Source: JANRKT01 sp033763355
GTDB lineage: Bacteria; Bacteroidota; Bacteroidia; Chitinophagales; Chitinophagaceae
Direction of reading: 5' to 3'
DNA: 14,937 nucleotides
Assembly (NCBI GenBank): GCA_033763355.1
Contig: JANRKT010000101.1
Location: forward strand, 1 to 14,937
Shown: positions 1 to 6,617 of the stretch, one piece after another
How the letters are laid out: each line of letters begins with the position of its first letter
Numbering within the stretch: the first letter of the stretch is position 1
The notes under the pieces: generated by a model
Databases searched by the model: none
What the model was told of the DNA's origin: nothing
What the model saw: the letters and a program-made list of their open reading frames with translations, nothing else
Made by a program: the position numbers and the translations under genes

Positions 1-440
1 GCATAAAACCATTTAAGCGGTTTATAACCCAATTCGGACCATGCAAAGAAAAAATTCTGGTACCGGTCGTTTACTGAGGCTGAATATTGAGACTGTGATG
101 AAAAGAAGAACTTTTTATATTCAAGGTCTGAGTTTAACCCAATTGAATAACCATTCATGTTGCCCATTATTTTACCGGCGATAGGGGTAAAGCTGTAAGA
201 AAAGTTTTCTCCGCCTGAAAAATTTTTGCCAAGATAAATTGAAAAGGTTTGGAGTTCTTCATAATTATAGCGCAGCTCTGCATACCAGTTTTTATTGGTT
301 TGGACATAAACAAGGGGTACATGGGTTAGCGGTTCCTGTTGCTGAATATATGTATAATATTCTGCACCAATCTTTAACTGGGGGCTTGCTGATCCCGGAA
401 ACAGCCACAACAACAGTATTGTAAGGGCATGGTTACGCAT
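1..440 (-). CDS. Secreted beta-strand-rich (outer-membrane-like) protein, 3' end beyond window
   Basis: An open frame runs from an ATG at 440 to the left edge without a stop, giving about 146 residues. The start MRNHALTILLLWLFPGSAS followed by PQLKIG looks like a Sec signal peptide. The rest is rich in alternating aromatic and polar residues (YYTYIQQQ, WYAELRYNYEE, FSIYLGKNFSGG, YSFTPIAGKIMG), as in transmembrane beta-barrels of Bacteroidota. I do not recognise a named family, and the C-terminus is missing, so 'outer-membrane barrel' is inferred from composition only. The start codon lies inside the end of the preceding gene (8-nt overlap with the stop at 433), so the two are probably co-transcribed and translationally coupled. 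The sequence AAGGAG directly precedes the ATG but is too close to be an ordinary ribosome-binding site. Confidence 0.7.
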   Translation of the reverse strand, partial: MRNHALTILLLWLFPGSASPQLKIGAEYYTYIQQQEPLTHVPLVYVQTNKNWYAELRYNYEELQTFSIYLGKNFSGGENFSYSFTPIAGKIMGNMNGYSIGLNSDLEYKKFFFSSQSQYSASVNDRYQNFFFAWSELGYKPLKWFY

Positions 441-1005
441 ACTCCTTTTCTTTCTCAACTTCTGTTACCTGCGCTGCGGCAATCCTGCTGAAAATTGAAA
501 TTCCTTTTTTGAACGGGCTCCGGTAAAAGATTAATTTTTCAACCGGCTTCCACAATATTACCCAACTGAAAACATTAATGGCGTTAATGATGGATGAGTA
601 TGTTCCGTGTTGTTGCTGAATAATAACCGGTAATAAACCCTGGCAGATCATTACTGTCATCATGCTGATGGCGAGGAGAGAGTAGGTCCTTTTTTTGAAC
701 CTCCGGAATTCGCCTTCTTTGAGGTTTTTCTTTACTGTAAAATGTCTTCTGATGGCCTGCAGGAGCGGCCCTGCAAGCTGCCTGTCTGATTCGGTATTTA
801 CAACAAGTTTAAAGCGGATAGCTGATTTCTTTCTGGCGTCATTAACAGATGCCATAATATATCCTTCAAACTCACAGGAGAGCTGCCGTTTGTACAACGG
901 GGCAGGGTCATGCGTATTAAAATAATAATCTAAGTTCTGCTCATTAATGCTGAGGAATATGCTTATCCTCTTTGCTAATGTTCTGCCTGAAAGTTTCCGG
1001 TTCAT
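433..1005 (-). CDS. Small membrane protein of unknown function, two predicted helices
   Basis: The 190-residue product is not a family I can name. Residues 1-105 are soluble and charged, with a run LYKRQLSCEFEGYI and a basic stretch (RRFKKR) just before the membrane. Hydrophobic segments at about 108-128 and 136-157 look like a helical hairpin, and the C-terminus ends in a Glu/Lys-rich tail (EVEKEKEYA). The basic residues before the first helix suggest that the N-terminal domain is cytoplasmic. Its last codons overlap the start of the beta-strand-rich secreted protein, so the pair is likely one transcript and may share a task, for example an inner-membrane partner for an envelope protein. That role is inference. 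ATG at 1005 is the first start of the open frame. Confidence 0.7.
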   Translation of the reverse strand: MNRKLSGRTLAKRISIFLSINEQNLDYYFNTHDPAPLYKRQLSCEFEGYIMASVNDARKKSAIRFKLVVNTESDRQLAGPLLQAIRRHFTVKKNLKEGEFRRFKKRTYSLLAISMMTVMICQGLLPVIIQQQHGTYSSIINAINVFSWVILWKPVEKLIFYRSPFKKGISIFSRIAAAQVTEVEKEKEYA

Positions 1006-1482
1006 AGGTATGGGTTTAACAGGATACGTGATTGACTCATGTATGGCAAACCGTAGCGGGTTAAATGTAACTTTCAGCAGGAGGTGATTTACCGGTTAGC
1101 TTTTCTGATCTTTCGGGTATTGTTTTAATCCCTGGCTTCATTATCCACTCTGGTTCCCGGGAAAAACGACCGGCAGAACAGCGATGATATGCAGTAAGTG
1201 TTTAAACTTAGCCGGGTAAGTAGAAATTCCTTATTGGAACCAGCAGGCAGTTGTAGTTGGCATAAGTTTCTTTTAAAGGTTTCTTTTTGCTGCATGTAAC
1301 GGTTATCAGGAATGAATGGGGATTATCTGGCTACAAAGGAATAAACAACAAGCTGCGTATTCACAGGTTGAATATTATAATACATATCTTAAATTGTATA
1401 ATGATTTTGTTTAATGGTTTTTATAGCGTGGGGATTGGTTATAATTTTTTTCCATTTTATAGAAGATCATTTTATCTGCAGA
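1006..1482. other. Gene-free stretch, 477 nt
   Basis: Neither strand carries a convincing gene here. The only sizeable open frame (from a TTG at 1287, plus strand) runs antisense into the 3' end of the hemerythrin-like gene, lacks domain character and ends in low-complexity residues, so I treat it as chance. I see no clean TAnnTTTG promoter box on the minus strand ahead of the membrane-protein gene. A 10-bp palindrome TTCCCGGGAA occurs at 1154-1163, which may be chance. Confidence 0.5.
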
Positions 1483-2163
1483 TCAGGCAAGCATTGCACC
1501 TTCTGAAAGCTGATCCAGCACCTGCAGCCAGCGGTGAGGGTTCAGTTCCTGCTGCGCCAATGCCATCAGTGAACGGAAAGCGTCGTCAGGCGCATTGTTT
1601 TTTACTTCTTTCAGCCAGTTTATAATTTCTGTATTGCTCAGCCCCCTTATAATCCATTTACTGTAAAGCGCCAGTGGTTCAGCGGGCATGCTGCACACAA
1701 TCTGATGGGTGATATTTTTCGTTTGTTCATCTGTATAATACCGCCACAATGCCTTATTGATTAAAGTTTCTTCCTTTGCCATGTGCCTCAGGTTAAAATT
1801 CATGAAATCAATAAACGAGTTGTTTAATTCTTTGCCTGTTTCTTTTTTGTCACCGGAAGCAACTGTATGGAAGAAAACTGTAATTAATCCCCTTAACCGC
1901 TGCCCGAGTTGATGATCTTCCTCATGCTCCTGTTCAAATGCTTTTAACAAAGCAGCGTCGTATTTTTCTACAGCAGAAAAAATGAGGCTGTCCTCGGTGT
2001 AAGCGTGTTTATCAAAAAGTTCCAGTACCACTTCCAGTTGTGTAATTACGGGTTCAGCTTCTTCCGTATCTGCAAAGTCAGTTTGCTGTATCAAAAGTGC
2101 GGTTTCATAAAGCATGGCCCGCAAACCTTTATGAACCTGGTAAAAAATATTGTAGCGTTGCAT
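1483..2163 (-). CDS. Hemerythrin-like HHE cation-binding protein
   Basis: The 226-residue cytoplasmic protein has the metal-ligand pattern of the hemerythrin/HHE family spread over an up-down helical bundle: H11, H53-x3-E57, H80-x3-H84 and H127-x4-E132. This suggests a non-haem di-iron site. Known family members bind O2, store or sense iron, or repair iron centres damaged by nitric oxide. Which applies here cannot be read from the sequence. The last 90 residues (from about 140) extend beyond the bundle, with a helical segment containing GLSNTEIINWLKEVK, and form a second small helical region of unknown function. There is no signal peptide. The gene stands alone, separated from the upstream lipoprotein by a terminator. 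A 15-bp palindrome, AATAAAA-G-TTTTATT, abuts the start codon. Most likely alternative: an HHE regulator or scavenger. Confidence 0.85.
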   Translation of the reverse strand: MQRYNIFYQVHKGLRAMLYETALLIQQTDFADTEEAEPVITQLEVVLELFDKHAYTEDSLIFSAVEKYDAALLKAFEQEHEEDHQLGQRLRGLITVFFHTVASGDKKETGKELNNSFIDFMNFNLRHMAKEETLINKALWRYYTDEQTKNITHQIVCSMPAEPLALYSKWIIRGLSNTEIINWLKEVKNNAPDDAFRSLMALAQQELNPHRWLQVLDQLSEGAMLA

Positions 2164-2178
2164 AATAAAAGTTTTATT
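2164..2178. promoter_or_regulatory. AT-rich palindrome at the start of the hemerythrin-like gene
   Basis: AATAAAA and TTTTATT form a perfect inverted repeat around a single G, directly against the ATG. It could be a repressor site or an mRNA hairpin at the initiation region, but AT-rich palindromes arise easily by chance. Confidence 0.25.
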
Positions 2179-2289
2179 GTTATTAATAAATACCTGTGTG
2201 AAAATAGCATGACGTATTGCACAAGGAAAGCAGCGGATGTATGAAATGCGGCAGTGGCAGGATGAAATGAAGTTTTGTTTTTTTGCTGC

Positions 2290-2325
2290 TCAATTAAAAC
2301 CCCGTGCCTTACGCGGCCCGGGGTT
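2290..2325 (-). terminator. Rho-independent terminator after the lipoprotein gene
   Basis: On the minus strand, AACCCCG and GCC arms (2298-2304, 2306-2308) pair with GGC and CGGGGTT arms (2315-2317, 2319-2325) across one mismatch and a 6-nt loop. The stem is followed by TTTTAATTG. It lies about 43 nt past the stop of the lipoprotein gene and separates it from the hemerythrin-like gene. Confidence 0.75.
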
Positions 2326-2337
2326 GTTGTTTATTCA

Positions 2338-2362
2338 GCTACGGCCCTGCGGGACCGTTAGC
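2338..2362. repeat. G+C-rich hairpin just after the lipoprotein stop
   Basis: GCT, ACGG and CCC pair with GGG, CCGT and AGC over a TGC loop, with single-base bulges at 2354 and 2359. It has no T-run on either side, so it is not a classical terminator. It resembles short palindromic elements often scattered between genes in Bacteroidota. Only this copy is in the window. Confidence 0.4.
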
Positions 2363-2367
2363 GATTG

Positions 2368-3126
2368 TTATGATGCCTGTCTTAAAACAAATCCTTCCAG
2401 TATAATATTTGTTGTACCTCCTGTTTTTGCAATACGCATCCTTGTGGGATAGTAGCCTGTTTTTTGAAATTTTGCTGGTTGGGGTATAGCCCTTTCAAAA
2501 TTTGTTGTATTCTTTAAAAAATCCCTTGTTATCATTGGTTCAATAAAAGTCAGTTTGCTGTCATATGAACCATAAATAAGGGTTTGTGTGAAAGGCTGAC
2601 CGTTTAATTCAGGTGAAGTAACATCTACATAATGTTTGCCCATAGTTGGTACGGGATCAACTCCGATGTGATTTGCGGGTAAGTAATCAGCAGCAAGGCT
2701 TGCATCAAGCTTTGCAGGATCAACATGTGTTTCCCTTTCTCCGGAGCTAACCAGGTAATAATGAAAATCGAAGTGGGGCTTGTTGTAAATGCCAGCCGGT
2801 GGATGGCCATCGGGGTTCCAGTTAAGCCATACATGCTTAAATAATGTTGCATCAGCCTTTTGATGAAACCTCAGCACAACATTGTTATGATGGTCATGCC
2901 CGCCGGCACCACCATCGCCTGGGTTTACGCTGTTCATTGCTGCGTCATCAATACTGATGGCCACACGTTCGGGTTTTCCTTCTTTGTCAAGTTCAACCCA
3001 TGTCCATGCTTTGCCCTCGTACAATTCTGCTTCCGGGCCTTTAAAAATTCCGTTTTTGTCGTTGTCTTTTTTGCAGGAAGTAAAGAATGTTCCTGCTGCC
3101 AATGCCATGATAAGAAACTTTTTCAT
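2368..3126 (-). CDS. His-rich lipoprotein, possible TTHB210-like/DUF5602 family (copy 1)
   Basis: The 252-residue product begins with a lipoprotein signal peptide ending in FFTSC, so Cys18 should be lipidated, and the mature protein starts CKKDND, typical of Bacteroidota envelope lipoproteins. Highly conserved stretches shared with the second copy at 12521-13294 include GKAWTWVELDKEG, FKHVWLNWNPDGH, a His motif KPHFDFHYYLV, MGKHYVDV and YGSYDSKL. A His-rich loop (GGHDHHNN) lies near residue 76. The clustered His and Asp residues suggest metal binding. From memory the GKAWTWVEL and HFDxHxY motifs recall the TTHB210-like (DUF5602) proteins, whose function is unknown; this was not verified. The gene appears monocistronic, with its own leader and terminator. 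The molecular role is unknown. Confidence 0.8.
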   Translation of the reverse strand: MKKFLIMALAAGTFFTSCKKDNDKNGIFKGPEAELYEGKAWTWVELDKEGKPERVAISIDDAAMNSVNPGDGGAGGHDHHNNVVLRFHQKADATLFKHVWLNWNPDGHPPAGIYNKPHFDFHYYLVSSGERETHVDPAKLDASLAADYLPANHIGVDPVPTMGKHYVDVTSPELNGQPFTQTLIYGSYDSKLTFIEPMITRDFLKNTTNFERAIPQPAKFQKTGYYPTRMRIAKTGGTTNIILEGFVLRQAS

Positions 3127-3180
3127 TGCTTAAAAGGTTTAATGATTAATGGTTTATTTTTAATTACGCTGGCAAAGATG
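3127..3180 (-). promoter_or_regulatory. Leader and possible promoter of lipoprotein copy 1
   Basis: The leader is closely matched upstream of the second copy: GGTTTAATGATTAATG close to the ATG, with the palindrome TTAAT-G-ATTAA at 3139-3149, and on the minus strand CATCTTTG at 3180-3173. CATCTTTG resembles the Bacteroidota -7 box TAnnTTTG with one mismatch. Conservation between copies supports function or recent common origin. Confidence 0.4.
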
Positions 3181-3518
3181 TAGTTATTAATGGCCTTTGT
3201 AAACAGGCTGCTGCATGAGTTGCTGAAAGAAATGTATGAATTGAAAGCGGGTATGGTAAAGCAATTGTCCCCGGAAATTATCTCTTTGTTTTTTGTTATC
3301 AGGTTTGTGTAGTATCAGAACAGGAGATCAAAGGAACTGCCGCTTTTTTGCAAGAGCAACAGCTTTGATCAGGCATAGCATTACTATTTTTAGTTCCTGT
3401 TTCCGGAATTTTTTTCCGGTATATGGAAAAAACATTGTTTTGGTTTTTTTCAAATACCTGCAGTTCATGCAATTATTAATTGGCACAGTGATGGAGGATT
3501 GGGTACAAAGCTTTTTAT
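3181..3518. other. Divergent intergenic region with two inverted repeats
   Basis: No gene is seen between the minus-strand lipoprotein and the plus-strand signalling block. Two inverted repeats stand out: GATCAAAG/CTTTGATC at 3326-3333 and 3363-3370 with 29 nt between them, and CCGGAA-TTTTT-TTCCGG at 3403-3419. Either could be an operator for the block downstream. The small open frame at 3293-3529 has no family character and overlaps these repeats, so I do not call it. Confidence 0.4.
3480..3496 (+). promoter_or_regulatory. Imperfect sigma-54-like promoter element before the signalling block
   Basis: TTGGCAC at 3480-3486 matches the sigma-54 -24 box, but the matching -12 position reads GA instead of GC (GG-N10-GA). 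It sits about 24-39 nt ahead of the Asp-less receiver gene. The mismatch falls on a conserved base, so it may be chance. Confidence 0.2.
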
Positions 3519-3947
3519 ATGGAAAGTAAATACGGCATGAAAATTTTTCTTGCTGACAACGATCTCTTCAGCCTGAATATATACCAGCAGCAACTCAATA
3601 ATCTTGGATATGCTGATGTATCGAAGTTCAACAACAGCAAAGATTGCCTGGACAACCTGTCTCAAAATCCTGATGTCATCTTTCTTGCTTACCGCATGGA
3701 TTCCGGAAATGAGGCAGAACTACTGAAAAAGATCAAGCGTTTCAGCCCTGATATTTATGTTGTATTTACTGCTGCCCCTGAGGATATTGAAATGGTTACC
3801 TGTGCTTTAAAGTACGGGGCATTTGATTATGTGGAAAAGAAGGATCATGAACTTACAGGCATTGGAAAGATACTTTCCCGTATTTATGAAATAGGCGAAC
3901 TGCTTAAAAATGCACAACCCGGATTTATAAAAAAAATTCAGGGTTAG
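3519..3947 (+). CDS. Stand-alone pseudo-receiver lacking the phospho-acceptor Asp
   Basis: The 142-residue protein is a single response-regulator receiver domain. Acidic residues D13 and D15 (LADND), the switch Thr T84 (VVFTAA) and Lys107 (YVEKK) are in place, but the phospho-acceptor position reads Ala57 in DVIFLAYRMDSG, where LDY would be expected. The codon is GCT, one base from GAT. The domain is otherwise well kept, with the run KRFSPDIYVVF and the helix-5 segment ALKYGAFDYVE. It therefore cannot take phosphate in the usual way and may work as a constant-state adaptor, a decoy for the kinase or Hpt, or a regulator by protein contact. An internal Met7 (MKIFLADND) is an equally plausible start. 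It leads the block with the sigma-54 activator, 156 nt upstream of that gene's ATG. A sequencing error is the main alternative. Confidence 0.85.
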   Translation: MESKYGMKIFLADNDLFSLNIYQQQLNNLGYADVSKFNNSKDCLDNLSQNPDVIFLAYRMDSGNEAELLKKIKRFSPDIYVVFTAAPEDIEMVTCALKYGAFDYVEKKDHELTGIGKILSRIYEIGELLKNAQPGFIKKIQG

Positions 3948-4103
3948 GATAAGCGCTAATACTTAAAAACCGCTGTTACAATTGCTCCGCTAATACCTGC
4001 CATCTATTTGCTGTAGGGGCTTACACTTAGTCAGTACAAATTCAGGAATTTTCTATAATGAGGAATATGCAAAGGCGTTATTAGCACTTTGTATATATGT
4101 ACA

Positions 4104-5453
4104 ATGAGCAATTACAATATTTTTATTGTTGAAGATGATACCTGGTATGGTGAACTGTTAGAGTATCATCTTTCCCTGAACCCCGATTACCATATTACCC
4201 GGTTCACAACCGGCACGGATTTTTTAAAGCAACTGCACAAAAAGCCGCATCTTATTACCATCGATTATTCCCTGCCCGATACCAACGGGCTTGAATTGTA
4301 TAAGAATATTATATCCACGCACCCGGATATTCCTGTTATTGTTATAAGTGGCCAGGAAGATGTGAACACTGCAGTTGAGTTACTGAAAATGGGGGTAAAC
4401 GATTATCTGGTAAAAGGGGATAACACAAAAGAACTGTTGTGGAATGCAGTAATACGGATAAGGGAAAACCAGTGCCTGAAAAAAGAGGTAGAAAACCTCA
4501 GGGAAGAGCTGGGGTACAGATATGAATTTGAAAAGATCATCAGAGGGTCATCTCCTGCCATAAAAAAAGTATTTGGCGTAATGGAGAAGGCGGCAAGAAC
4601 AAATATAAATGTATCCGTATCCGGTGAAACAGGAACGGGTAAGGAATTGGTGGCAAAAGCAATACACTATAATTCTGAAAGAAAAAAAGGGCCGTTTGTG
4701 GCGGTAAATATGGCGGCCATCCCGGCTGAATTACTGGAGAGTGAATTATTTGGCCACGAAAAAGGGGCATACACGGGGGCAGTATCACGAAAGACGGGAA
4801 AGTTTGAAGAAGCCAATAAAGGTACATTGTTTCTTGATGAGATTGCAGAACTTGATATGGGCCTGCAAAGCAAACTGCTTCGTGTATTGCAGGAACGTGA
4901 ACTGGTACGTGTTGGCGGTAATGAGAAAATTAAATTAGATGTACGCCTGATTGTAGCTACTCACAGAAACCTTGCGGAAGAAGTAGGCAAGGGGACTTTC
5001 CGTGAAGACCTTTATTACCGTGTTATGGGTTTGCCTGTTGAGCTGCCGCCATTGAGGGAAAGGGGCAATGATATTTTGCTGCTTGCAAAATCTTTCCTTG
5101 ATGATTTCTGCAAAGAAAACAAACTGGCTGTTCAGTCCATGAGCGCTGAAGCAAAAGAAAAACTGATGAAATACAATTACCCGGGTAATGTAAGGGAATT
5201 AAAAGCCATGATAGACCTGGCTGCTGTAATGAGCGATGGCAGGGAGATTAAACCGGATGATATCAGCTTAACATCAGCAAAAGCGAATGATTTTTTTATG
5301 ACGGAGGAAAAAACACTGAAGGATTATAATATTCTTATTATACGCCACTTCCTGAAAAAATACAATAACAATGTATTGCGGGTGGCAGACCGCCTTGATA
5401 TTGGCAAATCCACTATTTATAAAATGATTCAGCAACAGGAAATTCACATTTAA
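4104..5453 (+). CDS. NtrC-family sigma-54-dependent response regulator
   Basis: The 449-residue protein has three parts in the usual order. The receiver (about 1-120) has D11/D12, phospho-acceptor D54 (TIDYSLPD), S82 and K104. The AAA+ sigma-54 activation domain (about 143-375) shows Walker A GETGTGKE (174-181), the sigma-54 loop as GAYTGA (221-226), Walker B TLFLDE (241-246) and arginine-finger candidates R300 and R306. A Fis-type helix-turn-helix closes the protein (about 405-445, VADRLDIGKSTIYK). All catalytic motifs are intact, so it should remodel sigma-54 polymerase when phosphorylated. ATG at 4104 is preferred over an in-frame TTG at 4089 because it gives the standard receiver N-terminus. 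The FIST gene follows 12 nt later, and the nearby hybrid kinase with Hpt domain is the likely phosphate source. Target promoters are unknown. Confidence 0.93.
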   Translation: MSNYNIFIVEDDTWYGELLEYHLSLNPDYHITRFTTGTDFLKQLHKKPHLITIDYSLPDTNGLELYKNIISTHPDIPVIVISGQEDVNTAVELLKMGVNDYLVKGDNTKELLWNAVIRIRENQCLKKEVENLREELGYRYEFEKIIRGSSPAIKKVFGVMEKAARTNINVSVSGETGTGKELVAKAIHYNSERKKGPFVAVNMAAIPAELLESELFGHEKGAYTGAVSRKTGKFEEANKGTLFLDEIAELDMGLQSKLLRVLQERELVRVGGNEKIKLDVRLIVATHRNLAEEVGKGTFREDLYYRVMGLPVELPPLRERGNDILLLAKSFLDDFCKENKLAVQSMSAEAKEKLMKYNYPGNVRELKAMIDLAAVMSDGREIKPDDISLTSAKANDFFMTEEKTLKDYNILIIRHFLKKYNNNVLRVADRLDIGKSTIYKMIQQQEIHI

Positions 5454-5465
5454 AATCAATATATC

Positions 5466-6617
5466 ATGAAAACCGCATTGTTTACTTACTGTGATAAAAT
5501 ATTAAGCCGTCATCCTGACAGCCGGGCCGTGAATGAAAAGAAAGTTCAGCTTGTATTATGTTTTGGTGCCAAATCAATTTTTCAAAGCGAAAATGTATTT
5601 CAGTTACTCAAAGACAGGTTCCCTTCGGCAACGATAGCTACCTGTACCACTTCCGGGGAAATATATCATACAGCAGTAATGGACGACACCCTTTCCATTA
5701 CCGCAGTTGAATTTGATTCAACCGCTATACGGTCGCATGAAGTGGCAATCGGGGATTTTACTGACAGCTATGAAGCAGGAAAGGCTTTGATTAATAAGTT
5801 TGACCAGAATGATCTTTCTTATGTGCTTGTATTGTCAGACGGCAGTAAAGTTAACGGCAGTGAGCTGGTAAGGGGCATGAATGAAATTGCACAGCAGAAA
5901 TTTCTCGTTACCGGAGGGCTTGCAGGTGACGGAAGCAATTTCCAGTCCACACTGGTGGGCATCAACAATACGCCCAAAGAGGGGTTAATTGCCGGTATAG
6001 GTTTTTATGGAAAGAACCTGCAGGTAAAACACGGGTCGAAAGGGGGATGGGAAATGTTTGGGTTAGAAAAAACAGTAACCAGGTCCAGCAGCAATGTATT
6101 ATTCGAAATGGATAATAAAAATGCGCTGGAAATGTATAAACAATATCTCGGGCCCGAAGCGGATTCATTACCCGGGTCGGCATTGCTGTTTCCGCTTGCC
6201 GTAAAACTGCCAGGTGTTAGTGAACCCATTGTCAGGACCATTTTATCAATTGATGATGCAACGGGCAGTATGACATTTGCCGGCGACATTCCGGTGGGGT
6301 CAAAAGTGCGGTTTATGAAAGCCAACTTTGATAAACTTACTAATGCTGCCTCCGGCGCTGCTGCACAAACACAGGTAAACGGAGATGAAGCGCCCGGCCT
6401 TGCCTTGCTTATCAGTTGTGTAGGCAGAAAGCTTATCCTGCAGTCGAGGATTGATGAGGAAGTAGAAGCGGTGAATGAGATTTTCGGTAATAAAACACTT
6501 CTTACAGGTTTTTATTCATACGGAGAAATATCGCCGCTGGTGGCGGGCAATGGCTGTCAGCTTCATAATCAAACGATGACCATAACTACTTTTCATGAAA
6601 CTGAACAAGCTGCTTGA
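5466..6617 (+). CDS. FIST-domain sensory protein (FIST_N + FIST_C)
   Basis: The 383-residue cytoplasmic protein matches the two-part FIST family. FIST_N (about 25-205) includes CTTSGEI, VTGGLAGDGSNF and the GIGFYG strand. FIST_C (about 210-375) includes VTRSSSNVLFEMD, FPLAVKLPG, GSMTFAGDIPVGSKVRF and the closing NGCQLHNQTMTI. FIST proteins are ligand-sensing input modules. One subgroup, NosP, binds haem and nitric oxide and controls a kinase encoded beside it. Conserved-looking His189 and His367 are possible ligands, but nothing in the sequence proves haem binding. The gene follows the NtrC-type regulator after 12 nt, and the hybrid kinase gene starts 23 nt before its stop, so sensor and kinase are made together. 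The likely role is to modulate that kinase. There is no signal peptide or membrane segment. Confidence 0.9.
   Translation: MKTALFTYCDKILSRHPDSRAVNEKKVQLVLCFGAKSIFQSENVFQLLKDRFPSATIATCTTSGEIYHTAVMDDTLSITAVEFDSTAIRSHEVAIGDFTDSYEAGKALINKFDQNDLSYVLVLSDGSKVNGSELVRGMNEIAQQKFLVTGGLAGDGSNFQSTLVGINNTPKEGLIAGIGFYGKNLQVKHGSKGGWEMFGLEKTVTRSSSNVLFEMDNKNALEMYKQYLGPEADSLPGSALLFPLAVKLPGVSEPIVRTILSIDDATGSMTFAGDIPVGSKVRFMKANFDKLTNAASGAAAQTQVNGDEAPGLALLISCVGRKLILQSRIDEEVEAVNEIFGNKTLLTGFYSYGEISPLVAGNGCQLHNQTMTITTFHETEQAA

Noticed and set aside
239..424. 61-residue plus-strand open frame
   Set aside because: It is antisense to the secreted beta-strand-rich gene at 1-440, which has a signal peptide and consistent composition.
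1154..1163. TTCCCGGGAA palindrome
   Set aside because: A 10-bp palindrome is common by chance and has no promoter or gene start next to it.
1287..1625. 112-residue plus-strand open frame
   Set aside because: It starts at a TTG, runs antisense into the hemerythrin-like gene and shows no domain or signal features.
3293..3529. 78-residue plus-strand open frame in the divergent region
   Set aside because: Composition is irregular (Phe and Cys rich), it overlaps inverted repeats and the start of the receiver gene, and no family is recognisable.
4089..4103. TTG start five codons upstream of the NtrC-type regulator ATG
   Set aside because: The ATG at 4104 gives the standard receiver beginning (SNYNIFIVEDD); the extra residues MYICT add nothing typical of the family.
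4540..4938. Several open frames overlapping the AAA+ region of the NtrC-type gene
   Set aside because: They are shadow frames of a gene with all catalytic motifs intact.
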